This document shows, one piece after another, positions 50,208 to 57,118 of a stretch of DNA of 57,118 nucleotides. Location of the stretch: the NCBI GenBank assembly GCA_964450385.1, contig CAYVEC010000012.1, positions 1-57,118 of the forward strand. Reading direction: 5' to 3'. Below the pieces are notes generated by a model. The model searched no databases and was not told the origin of the DNA. It saw nothing but the letters and a program-made list of their open reading frames with translations. A program made the position numbers and the translations under genes. Every line of letters starts with the position of its first letter. Within the stretch, counting starts at the first letter, position 1. This DNA comes from JAKLFA01 sp964450385. Its GTDB lineage: Bacteria > Omnitrophota > Gorgyraeia > Zapsychrales > JANLHA01.

Positions 50208-51920
50208 TCACGCACTCGTAATGCTAATGATCTCATCAAAACTCGTGATCCCCTCCTCGACCTTGCGAATCCCATCATCAAACAGAGACTGCATCCCGGC
50301 CTTCCGCACCGCGTCACGAAGCTCGCTGTAACTCGCCCCACGGCCGATGAGCTCACGGGCCTCGTCATCGATCACCATGGTCTCGGTCAAGATGATCCGG
50401 CCCCGGTAACCGGTGTGGTTACAGGCCTCACAGCCGCGGGCGCGGTACACAAGGTCGCTCTTAAAGGTCACCCCGCCAAAATAATCAGGGTTCGGCTCGA
50501 TCGCCTCTTTGCATTTTTGACATAACCTGCGGGCGAGGCGCTGCGCCAGGACACAGACGAGAGACGGGGTCAAGAGATACGGTTCAATCCCAATATCAAT
50601 CAACCGCGAGACCGCGCTTACGGCATCATTCGTGTGCAGAGTGCTCAAGACAAAATGCCCGGTCAGAGCAGCGCGGACACAGATCTGCGCCGTCTCCAGA
50701 TCACGGACCTCCCCGACCATGATGATGTCCGGGTCCTGTCGGAGGAACGATCGCAATGCCGACGCGAAGGTGAGCCCGATCTCGGGCTTCATTTGGACCT
50801 GATTGATCCCTTCGAGCTTAAACTCAACCGGGTCCTCGGCGGTCATGACATTTTTCTTGGGGTCGATGACCTCGCTCAAGGCCGAATAGAGCGTCGTGGA
50901 CTTTCCGCTTCCGGTCGGTCCGGTGACAAAAAACAAACCGTACGGCTTTTTTAACGAGGTCTTGATCAATTCCAACTGCCGAGGATCAAATCCGAGTCCC
51001 GAGAGCTCGAGCTTCACGGCCTCTTTATCAAGAATACGCATGACGACTTTTTCTCCCCAGACCGTCGGGATCGTCGAAATACGGATATCCACGATCCTCT
51101 CCCCATGCTTGAAGGAGATGGCCCCGTCCTGGGGAAGGCGTTTCTCAGCGATATCAAGACGCGCAATGATTTTGAGACGCGAGACGATCGCGGAATGCAG
51201 GGTCCGCGAAGGCGGAGGGATCTGATACAAGACGCCGTCGATCCGGTACCTCAAATTGATCCGGTCTTTGAACGGTTCGATATGGATATCGCTGCAGCGC
51301 TGATCGATGGCCTGTTTGATGATCAGGTCCACCAGTTTAATGACCGGGGCCTCTTCCGCCCGCTCAACGATCTTCTCGAGATCACTGCCGTCTCCCGAGC
51401 CTTTTGACGGCGGCGCCGACGGGGCCGTCTTCTCTGGGACCTTGGTGTCCGCATCCAAGACCGTCATCGGCTGAGAATGGGCGATCGTATAAAAATCCTG
51501 GATCGCCGCGGTCAGGAGGGCGCGGGTCGCGATGATCAGATTGATCTCGCACCCCGTGACCATCTTGAGATTATCCAGGAGCATCAGGTCGAGGGGATCC
51601 GTGAGCGCGCAGGTTAAGACATGGCCTTTTTTTGAAACGGGGAGCACCAGATTGGTCTTCGCAAAGTCGTGGGGGATCAATTTTTCAAGCTGCTGATCGG
51701 TCTTGGCCTTCAGGAGATTATTGTCCTTGGTCGCATACGGGATATTGAGCTGCGACCCTAACGCCGAGACAATATCCTCCTCGGTCACGATCCCCATCTT
51801 GATGAGGGTCTCGCCAAGGCGGCCCCGTTCCTTCCGCTGCTGGGCCATGGCATCATGGAGCTGTTTCTCAGTCACCAGCCCCTGTTCGATCAAAATTTCA
51901 CCTAATTTAAGATGCGCCAC
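50208..51920 (-). CDS. pilB: Pilus extension ATPase PilB/MshE with c-di-GMP-binding MshEN domain
   Basis: A hexameric ATPase that drives pilus extension. The N-terminal MshEN domain has two 24-residue motifs (5-28, K-L-G-x-x-L-I-x-x-G...Q; 34-57, R-L-G-x-x-L-I-x-x-G...Q) separated by five residues. This is the described arrangement for c-di-GMP binding, with Arg replaced by Lys in the first motif. The catalytic domain has Walker A GPTGSGKS (334-341), the Asp-box region AEDPVEF, Walker B around DIIMVGEVRD, and a tetracysteine zinc site (CQKC 467-470, CEAC 497-500). 570 aa. No PilT is in the window. Confidence 0.95.
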   Translation of the reverse strand: MAHLKLGEILIEQGLVTEKQLHDAMAQQRKERGRLGETLIKMGIVTEEDIVSALGSQLNIPYATKDNNLLKAKTDQQLEKLIPHDFAKTNLVLPVSKKGHVLTCALTDPLDLMLLDNLKMVTGCEINLIIATRALLTAAIQDFYTIAHSQPMTVLDADTKVPEKTAPSAPPSKGSGDGSDLEKIVERAEEAPVIKLVDLIIKQAIDQRCSDIHIEPFKDRINLRYRIDGVLYQIPPPSRTLHSAIVSRLKIIARLDIAEKRLPQDGAISFKHGERIVDIRISTIPTVWGEKVVMRILDKEAVKLELSGLGFDPRQLELIKTSLKKPYGLFFVTGPTGSGKSTTLYSALSEVIDPKKNVMTAEDPVEFKLEGINQVQMKPEIGLTFASALRSFLRQDPDIIMVGEVRDLETAQICVRAALTGHFVLSTLHTNDAVSAVSRLIDIGIEPYLLTPSLVCVLAQRLARRLCQKCKEAIEPNPDYFGGVTFKSDLVYRARGCEACNHTGYRGRIILTETMVIDDEARELIGRGASYSELRDAVRKAGMQSLFDDGIRKVEEGITSFDEIISITSA

Positions 51921-51958
51921 GATTCTGCCTCATTCGCCGATATTCTCTCAGCGCGATC

Positions 51959-53401
51959 CTATTGAACATCTTGCTCGCGAACAATATTCACCCTCTGCTC
52001 AGCGGGAAGGTCGGATGGCCGTTCTTTCAAGATATGCGGGGTGATAAAAATGATGAGCTCACGTTCCTGGATGCTGTCGTTCTTATGACGAAAGGCCGCG
52101 CCGATGAGCGGGATATCGCCGAGGATCGGGACCTTGGTGACCGTTATCTCGCGATCCTCACGGATAAGACCCCCCAGGATGATCGTGTCCCCGCTTTTGA
52201 CCTTGAGCATGGTCTGCGCCGTCCGCTCTTCTGGGTCTTTGTAGGTAACATTATTAAACGTTGCCCCAGTCCGTGTGATGATGACCCGCGGGGCCAAGGC
52301 CAGCGTGATCTCGTTCTGATCAACATTGGCCTGGGGCGTTACGACAAGAAAGACCCCGGTCTCGACGCGCTCAGCCTCGTTCGCCTGGGTCGTTGAACTA
52401 TTCGATGAGGCGATCGTCAGGGCAGAACCGATCGTCTCCTGGGTCGCGATCTTGATCTCTGCCGACTGATTATTCAAGGTCAGGATGCGCGGCCGTGCCA
52501 AATTCTTTGTGCTCGTATCCGTGCGGAGAAAATTCAACGCAGCGGTAAATCCCGTCGCATCCAGGTTTCCGGTTGTCAAACGAGCGTCCTCATATTCGAC
52601 ATTCCCGACATCAGTCAGAAACGGAACCGAACCGTCAAACGGAAAGGCATTGACCTTGGACCCGCCGGTCAATACGAGCGGCTGATCACCCCACTTAACC
52701 CCGAGCTTATCTGTGATATTCTTAGCCACCTCGAGCATCTCGACCTCGATCAGGATCTGCGGGACCGGAACGTCAAGACGCGCGATCGCCTGCTCGATAT
52801 TGGGGAAATTCGCCGCGATGTCACTGATGATCAAGCTATTCGTCCGGGGATCCTCCATAACCTTGCCATCCGTCGTCAGGAGCCCCCCAATAATTTTGAC
52901 AATCCCCTCGGTATCCGCTGCGCTACTCGAAGAACTACTGCTGCTTTCTTTATCTGTCGAAACCGATAACAACTTTCTGATGCTCGCCGAATCCACCGAG
53001 GCATGTTTTAAATAGTAGACGCGCGTCGTCAAATTCATCTCGGGTGTTTTCATGGGTTTCACGATATAAATATCTGATCCCGGCTCGATCTCATACATTA
53101 ACTGGTTGGCACGCAAGATCTGCTCTAAGGCCTGTTCGATCGGAACATTGTCCAAATAGACCGTGACTGTTTTTGCAGCGACCTCCTGCGAGGCGACAAG
53201 ATTGAGCCGGCTCTGCTTCGAAAAAATCTTCAGGACATCAACCAGGCTCGCATTCTTAAAATCCATCGAGATCCTGGGAGAGAACTCCGGGTATAAAAAA
53301 ACACTCGTTGTATCAATCTCATGATCAGCAGCCCCTGCGGTCGCGACAGGAAAAAATGCGAGCCCCATCATGACCGCAAAAAAAACAGTGTGTATTCTCA
53401 T
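51959..53401 (-). CDS. pilQ: Outer-membrane secretin (PilQ/MshL type)
   Basis: Forms the outer-membrane gate for the pilus. The 480-residue protein has a signal peptide (1-24, ending TAGAA), then an STN-type N0 domain (ISMDFKNASLVDVLKIFSKQ). One N1-like domain follows, interrupted by a run of eight serines (153-160). The secretin barrel ends with VPILGDIPLIGAAFRHKN and LIIFITPHI. No AMIN domains are present, so it is shorter than proteobacterial PilQ and closer to MshL. It follows pilP by 15 nt. Confidence 0.92.
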   Translation of the reverse strand: MRIHTVFFAVMMGLAFFPVATAGAADHEIDTTSVFLYPEFSPRISMDFKNASLVDVLKIFSKQSRLNLVASQEVAAKTVTVYLDNVPIEQALEQILRANQLMYEIEPGSDIYIVKPMKTPEMNLTTRVYYLKHASVDSASIRKLLSVSTDKESSSSSSSSAADTEGIVKIIGGLLTTDGKVMEDPRTNSLIISDIAANFPNIEQAIARLDVPVPQILIEVEMLEVAKNITDKLGVKWGDQPLVLTGGSKVNAFPFDGSVPFLTDVGNVEYEDARLTTGNLDATGFTAALNFLRTDTSTKNLARPRILTLNNQSAEIKIATQETIGSALTIASSNSSTTQANEAERVETGVFLVVTPQANVDQNEITLALAPRVIITRTGATFNNVTYKDPEERTAQTMLKVKSGDTIILGGLIREDREITVTKVPILGDIPLIGAAFRHKNDSIQERELIIFITPHILKERPSDLPAEQRVNIVREQDVQ

Positions 53402-53416
53402 ATCGAAGAACTCCAG

Positions 53417-53956
53417 TTAAGGGGTTAATTCAACCACATGCTCCTGATCAAGTCCCACAGTAACGCCCTCTTTCTTAATCTCCACAACCGTCCAGCCCTG
53501 AACCGTGTCACCAATACCCACGACCTCGCCGTCAATGATCGCATAAGGAATTTTTGTGCCCCAGACATGGCCGGTCAATTTAAAGTTCGGCGTCTGGATC
53601 ACGGGCGCCGCCTGACCGCTCGGCGGGGCCACGGGTGGAGGCAGTACCGGGCGCCCGGGCCGGTCTGGAGTCACAGGCGCCACCGGCTCTACAGGCTTCG
53701 CATCCGGCGCCTTCGGCAGACGTTCCTGAAAAAGGTCGTTCAACTGTTTATCGATCTCCGATGGGTCCTTCCGCTCCTGAACACGAGAGATGAAAAACAA
53801 CCCCAAGTCATAAAGGCGCTTCCCATCTGCGGTCTTAAATGCGCCAGTCACTTCAGTACCAGAATCCTGGGTAGCCGCAGGTCCGCTCACGATAGCGATG
53901 CTCACAAAAACCATCCCCAAAATAACGGCTGTTCGCCACATCGTCTTAATCAACAT
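53417..53956 (-). CDS. PilP/GspC-like pilus periplasmic protein
   Basis: A 179-residue exported protein. An N-terminal hydrophobic segment (about 9-24) acts as signal or anchor; no lipobox cysteine is present, unlike typical PilP. A helical part (about 37-80) leads to a Pro-rich linker (about 84-122), then a small beta-domain (FKLTGHVWGTKIPYAIIDGE...VEIKKEGVTV) like the PilP/GspC homology region that docks on the secretin. The start at 53956 (AGGGGG 10 nt upstream) overlaps pilO by 11 nt; ATG 53941 is an alternative. Assignment rests on domain shape and position. Confidence 0.72.
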   Translation of the reverse strand: MLIKTMWRTAVILGMVFVSIAIVSGPAATQDSGTEVTGAFKTADGKRLYDLGLFFISRVQERKDPSEIDKQLNDLFQERLPKAPDAKPVEPVAPVTPDRPGRPVLPPPVAPPSGQAAPVIQTPNFKLTGHVWGTKIPYAIIDGEVVGIGDTVQGWTVVEIKKEGVTVGLDQEHVVELTP

Positions 53957-54584
53957 GGAACGTGACCCCCTGAACAATCATCATCACACGAAGTGGCATC
54001 GACCCATCAGAGACGGGAGCCACATTCGTTCGCCGCGACCCCCGAACAACATTCGGGACCACTCCCCCCTTCGCCGTGAACGCAATATCAAGTTTCCTAA
54101 TGACAATCACTTCTTTCGAGGCCTCGATCTCATCAATAAAATGCCAGAGCGAAGCATAGTCACCGGCCGAGAACTCAATCGCCACAGGGATCACGGACAC
54201 CTTATCTTTTTTCTCATGAGCCGATGGAGAAATCGAATGCAGCTTGATCCGATACCGCTGGGCCAGGTCCACGATCCGATTGATCAATTCCCCCTCACTT
54301 AACGAACTCGGCAACTTCTTCAGGAGCAGGGCATAAGCCGCCTCAACCTCACGATACTCATCATAGGCGACGAAACGGTCTTCCGCGGCGGCACGGTCAG
54401 CGTTCGATTTTGCGAGTCCATCTTTATGCATTTTTAAAACCCAGATCGACACGGCGATCGCAATGACAACCCCAACGATCTGGACCATAAGATCCACGCG
54501 CGAGGCGCAGGTCAAGACAAGCTTGCGCCAATCAATATTTTTTAAATCTTTGACATCGAATTTACTAAGATCCGAAAGATTCAT
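53946..54584 (-). CDS. pilO: PilO-like pilus alignment protein
   Basis: A bitopic inner-membrane protein of 212 residues: a short cytoplasmic N-terminus, one helix (33-50), a coiled-coil (about 55-85) and a ferredoxin-like periplasmic domain (LPSSLSEGELINRIVDLAQR; VAIEFSAGDYASLWHFIDEI). This is the PilO architecture. With PilN it forms the periplasmic connector to PilP and the secretin. It starts 8 nt after the pilM-N fusion gene. Confidence 0.87.
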   Translation of the reverse strand: MNLSDLSKFDVKDLKNIDWRKLVLTCASRVDLMVQIVGVVIAIAVSIWVLKMHKDGLAKSNADRAAAEDRFVAYDEYREVEAAYALLLKKLPSSLSEGELINRIVDLAQRYRIKLHSISPSAHEKKDKVSVIPVAIEFSAGDYASLWHFIDEIEASKEVIVIRKLDIAFTAKGGVVPNVVRGSRRTNVAPVSDGSMPLRVMMIVQGVTFHVD

Positions 54585-54592
54585 CGCCGCAC

Positions 54593-56158
54593 CTATTCAC
54601 AAGTGATCTTGAATTCACTTACCGTTGCCTCGTTAATAACTTTTTCCGTTGTCTCTTTGCGCTGTACCGACGAAAAAATCCCCCGGAGCACCTGATCGCT
54701 CGTAAGCCCGCTGACGAATCCAGTGATACGCCGCAACTGATCATGGGCATCCGCAAGATAAACCTGTCCCTCCATCACCGCCGTCAATGGAAATATCGGA
54801 ACATCAGCAATCACTGCTGTCCCGTCACCTTCACGGAGGAGTCCGGATTCCTTTAAAGCAACCCCCACCGGCTTATACTCAGCGCTTATCCCCGTCAACC
54901 AGGCGCCTTCCGGGAGAGACAGGCCGATCCGATAGAGGACACGGGCGATCTCACTCTTGACTTGGGCCTCGACGTATTTTAACGCCTCGGCGACACGGGC
55001 ATCCTTTTTGGCGCGGATATCGGCCGCATTCAGCGCGGCAAAGGCGCCGACCTGGGCATTAACGGTCTCAACACGTTTGAGATTTTCCTTGATCAGACAC
55101 CCTGTCAAAAAATGTAACGCGACGGGAACCGCAAGGCACAACGACAAAACGCCAGCCGCGATCAACGTACGCCGCTGCAGATCCTGGGGCGACTCGCCGC
55201 TCTGGGCCATCTGAAGGGCCTGGGAAGACAGGTCAAAATTCCGCGTTGAGAACGCTCGTTTCGTCATCCCGAAGGCTGCGGCAATCGCTGAGGAGACCGC
55301 GACAGGCTTCAGCCCCGAGTAGACCGAGCCCGCATCGATCATGACCGTCGGAACACCTAATTCCTGGGACAGCTCTTTTTCCAGGTCGTGGGCCTTTTCA
55401 TCGGTGACAATGATGAACTTCACGATCTTTTTGTTCGGGTTCTGCCGGTTAAAAAAATTAAATGACACGGTGATATCATCGAGGATCGCGGCCTTAAAAA
55501 CATCCCGGTTCGAGTCTACGTGACCCAAGTTCAGGGACCGGACAAAATGAAGAGATTCATTATGAAAGACAACAATATCGCTCGCCCCCGGCGAGACCGT
55601 TAAGATCGCGGTCCCGTCGGTCTTGCCGAGCAGGCGTTGGGCCTTGACACAGCGAAGGAGATTGATCGGCGCGGGCTCAAGCCGATCGATCGTGAAGCCG
55701 GCATTCCGAAAGATCTGGGTCACCTGCTGAAGGAATGTCTTTTTCACCGCGACGAACAGGACCTGAAGCATCTTCTGCCCGTCAACGACCACGGGCTCAT
55801 AATGGTACGTTGACGTCAGGTCTTTGAGCTCGATCGGAATATATTTCGTGACCTCAAAGTCGATGACATTCCGGACATCATCCGCGCTCATCATGGGAAC
55901 GACAAAGGATCGGAAAATGATATTCTGCGCCGGGATCGCAAGAGACACCTGATCGATCCCGTTGGCCAAGGGGACAAGACGCTTCCGCAAAAGCGCAGTC
56001 TTGCGCAGGTCCTCGGGGGCATCGGGCTCGATCCCCTCTTCGATGATCTCTGAGAACGGCACCTGCAGGGACTGAGTGATGCTCCCCTTGTCAACGCGGA
56101 CTGCCGCAAAAAAAGAGTCACCCCAAAACACGCCGATCTCAGAATTTCTTTTTTTCAT
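54593..56158 (-). CDS. PilM-PilN fusion
   Basis: PilM is a cytoplasmic actin-like protein; PilN is its bitopic membrane partner, normally separate. Here both are in one 521-residue chain. Residues 1 to about 320 have the PilM/FtsA-like fold (IGVFWGDSFFAAVRV; FEVTKYIPIELKDLTSTYHY; a late GLKPVAVSSAIAAAFG). A membrane helix at about 332-355 is followed by the coiled-coil and ferredoxin-like domain of PilN (WLTGISAEYK...). The start at 56158 follows the promoter at 56190 by about 30 nt and has no clear SD. The longer ORF start (56209) lies upstream of the predicted transcription start. Confidence 0.85.
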   Translation of the reverse strand: MKKRNSEIGVFWGDSFFAAVRVDKGSITQSLQVPFSEIIEEGIEPDAPEDLRKTALLRKRLVPLANGIDQVSLAIPAQNIIFRSFVVPMMSADDVRNVIDFEVTKYIPIELKDLTSTYHYEPVVVDGQKMLQVLFVAVKKTFLQQVTQIFRNAGFTIDRLEPAPINLLRCVKAQRLLGKTDGTAILTVSPGASDIVVFHNESLHFVRSLNLGHVDSNRDVFKAAILDDITVSFNFFNRQNPNKKIVKFIIVTDEKAHDLEKELSQELGVPTVMIDAGSVYSGLKPVAVSSAIAAAFGMTKRAFSTRNFDLSSQALQMAQSGESPQDLQRRTLIAAGVLSLCLAVPVALHFLTGCLIKENLKRVETVNAQVGAFAALNAADIRAKKDARVAEALKYVEAQVKSEIARVLYRIGLSLPEGAWLTGISAEYKPVGVALKESGLLREGDGTAVIADVPIFPLTAVMEGQVYLADAHDQLRRITGFVSGLTSDQVLRGIFSSVQRKETTEKVINEATVSEFKITCE

Positions 56159-56189
56159 AATAGGATATGTAACTATTGATAGTAAATGT

Positions 56190-56219
56190 ACTATAACAAT
56201 GTTGAACAAGGATTGTCAA
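56190..56219 (-). promoter_or_regulatory. Promoter of the pilMN-O-P-Q-B-C operon
   Basis: On the minus strand, perfect TTGACA (56219-56214) and TATAGT (56195-56190) are spaced 18 bp. The leader contains a palindrome ACTAT-TG-ATAGT (56172-56183). Confidence 0.65.
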
Positions 56220-56245
56220 TCAGGAAAGAGACTTTTTGTGAGGCG

Positions 56246-56827
56246 TTAATTGGAAATAAGATACGGGATCGAGACCTGGAGCAATGAGGTGTCATTGTAA
56301 TTCACATTCGTTGCGCCCACCGTCACCGAATCGAGCCAGTTGACACCGGTCGCATCCCAATGGGTCCAGCTGATCGTATCCCAGTTCCCCGTGATCTGCG
56401 CCTGATGATACCGCGCCGCTGCACCCTTGGCCAATTCTTCGGCCTCAATATGACGGACCACCGATCCCCCTGAGATCACCTGACTCACATGGATACTCAT
56501 GATACCGATCATAATGATCGACATGGCCATAATGAGGGCGATGACCGTAAGGAGCAAAAATCCCTTTTCATTATTGCGGCCGTTCACGGAATCTTCCCCC
56601 TTGTCTGTCCGCGAGATGAGGCTTTTGCACCGAGGGCACCTATAAATCCCTAGGCCCCGATACTCAAAAAAAACAAACGAGCAAACCCCGCACCGCGCTA
56701 AAAAACACGCCTCATCCCATCCCCGGCGTCTAGCCTCAAAAAAATTATAAATCACCCAATGACCAAAGACAAGAAGGAAGACAAGAAAAAACCCGCCCGC
56801 AATCGCGACCCCAAGCTCAATATCCAT
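56246..56827 (-). CDS. TM/zinc-ribbon leader fused to a PilX/GspK-like minor pilin
   Basis: A 193-residue protein with an unusual order. Residues about 8-30 form a membrane helix (VAIAGGFFLVFLLVFGHWVI). A zinc-ribbon-like module follows (CGVC 46-49, CPRC 64-67). Then NNEKG precedes FLLLTVIALIMAMSIIMIGI, which looks like a prepilin cleavage site plus helix, with no Glu at +5, as in PilX/GspK tip pilins. A small globular domain ends it. Cleavage at the internal Gly would release the helix-ribbon part. An internal GTG start (about residue 82, with GGGGGA upstream) could make the pilin alone. Confidence 0.65.
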   Translation of the reverse strand: MDIELGVAIAGGFFLVFLLVFGHWVIYNFFEARRRGWDEACFLARCGVCSFVFFEYRGLGIYRCPRCKSLISRTDKGEDSVNGRNNEKGFLLLTVIALIMAMSIIMIGIMSIHVSQVISGGSVVRHIEAEELAKGAAARYHQAQITGNWDTISWTHWDATGVNWLDSVTVGATNVNYNDTSLLQVSIPYLISN

Positions 56828-56828
56828 A

Positions 56829-57118
56829 TCACGGCCCCTTTAATCGAAGCGGCTCATAAAGGCCCGCCGGGACAATCGGTCCCACCGACCGCACGCCACC
56901 CCCTGCCGATCCACTGACCGTGCGGTCCAGGAACGTTTCTTTTATGACCTGTTTGTCTCCAGAGCCGATCCCAAGATACCGCTCACCCGAGGCATCACGA
57001 TCAATCCTGCGCAGGGTGCCGGTCGACGAATCTCCCGGCAAACGCGTCGCGGACGCCGGCACTGATGCCGTGCCGACCTCCGGGTGAAGACCAACCACCT
57101 GATCAGCCGATGGCCTCC
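56829..57118 (-). CDS. C-terminal part of an unrecognised protein (5' end outside window)
   Basis: The frame is open from the window edge to a stop at 56829, giving about 96 residues. The sequence is Gly/Ser/Thr-rich without hydrophobic segments (for example GTASVPASATRLPG and TVSGSAGGGVRSVG) and resembles the tail of an exported or pilus-associated protein. A GTG at 57098 could start an 89-residue product, but the frame continues upstream, so a longer gene is more likely. It ends 1 nt before the zinc-ribbon/pilin gene and so belongs to the same operon. No family recognised. Confidence 0.55.
   Translation of the reverse strand, partial: RPSADQVVGLHPEVGTASVPASATRLPGDSSTGTLRRIDRDASGERYLGIGSGDKQVIKETFLDRTVSGSAGGGVRSVGPIVPAGLYEPLRLKGP

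Noticed and set aside
52917..52948. Microsatellite-like Ser codon run as phase-variable tract in pilQ
   Set aside because: The eight Ser codons are mixed rather than a pure short repeat, so slippage is unlikely; it is a low-complexity linker.
1..57118. CRISPR array, insertion sequence, prophage or toxin-antitoxin system
   Set aside because: No regularly spaced repeats, transposase, integrase, phage structural gene or recognisable toxin-antitoxin pair was seen. The two HTH_17 proteins resemble excisionases only in fold and have no integrase nearby.

Overview
The window reads as one contig of a Gram-negative, non-proteobacterial genome at roughly 55 % GC, very probably a metagenome-assembled genome. 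A 100-N scaffold gap is flanked by an exact 55-bp overlap. Outer-membrane functions (SurA-type chaperone, secretin, surface-sugar genes), a c-di-AMP cyclase, a PPi-type phosphofructokinase, QueH and a large set of prepilin-like genes fit Candidatus Omnitrophota or a related phylum. That placement is inference from gene content, not from a phylogenetic marker.

Layout. Bases 1-3200 (+ strand): the end of a tRNA-Gly, recN, and a PPi-dependent phosphofructokinase with its own promoter and terminator. Bases 3224-10881 (- strand): a more AT-rich surface-glycan operon, rmlB-rmlA-aminotransferase-(glycosyltransferase/methyltransferase fusion)-glycosyltransferase-flippase. Bases 10957-19119: a dense housekeeping operon, SNase-like gene-35-codon membrane ORF-tilS-ftsH-folP-cdaA-mini-ybbR-pdxJ-acpS-nnrD-queH. 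Then tRNA-Met. Bases 19437-26737: ybgC-gatC-gatA-gatB-ctpA-tsaD-mgtC-bactofilin/HTH-HTH/TM. A PilZ gene (+ strand, 26955-27362) sits behind its own promoter and a leader hairpin. Bases 27375-44890: one very long operon, recA-recX-alaS-hisDBHAFI-trpE-rpsP-yajC-secDF-mfd(short)-surA-pdxA-rsmA, headed by a near-perfect sigma-70 promoter and an inverted repeat. Then rsmE and tRNA-Ala. Bases 45998-57118: a type IV pilus (MSHA-like) locus with a zinc-ribbon/pilin fusion, pilM-N fusion, pilO, pilP-like, secretin, pilB, pilC, then a c-di-GMP-I (GEMM) riboswitch and five prepilin-like genes.

How the parts connect. Three c-di-GMP receptors lie within about 25 kb: a GEMM-type riboswitch in front of the presumptive major pilin, a two-motif MshEN domain on the extension ATPase PilB, and a PilZ protein. 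This points to pilus control at both RNA and protein level. A second nucleotide, c-di-AMP, is represented by CdaA, whose usual partner YbbR/CdaR is reduced to a 32-residue membrane anchor. De novo PLP synthesis is represented by both pdxA and pdxJ. Many gene pairs overlap by 4 nt (ATGA or GTGA), so translational coupling is widespread; it also settled several start codons.

Most notable for follow-up: the bactofilin fused to an excisionase-type HTH next to a membrane-tethered HTH protein, the 32-aa mini-YbbR, the 633-aa Mfd lacking both the UvrA-binding and autoinhibitory modules, the riboswitch-controlled pilin, the zinc-ribbon/pilin fusion, and two short coupled membrane genes that ordinary gene calling would miss. 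No CRISPR array, insertion sequence, rRNA, phage gene or replication origin was seen. The only gene-free stretch over 300 bases is 48527-48937, which holds the riboswitch and its promoter.
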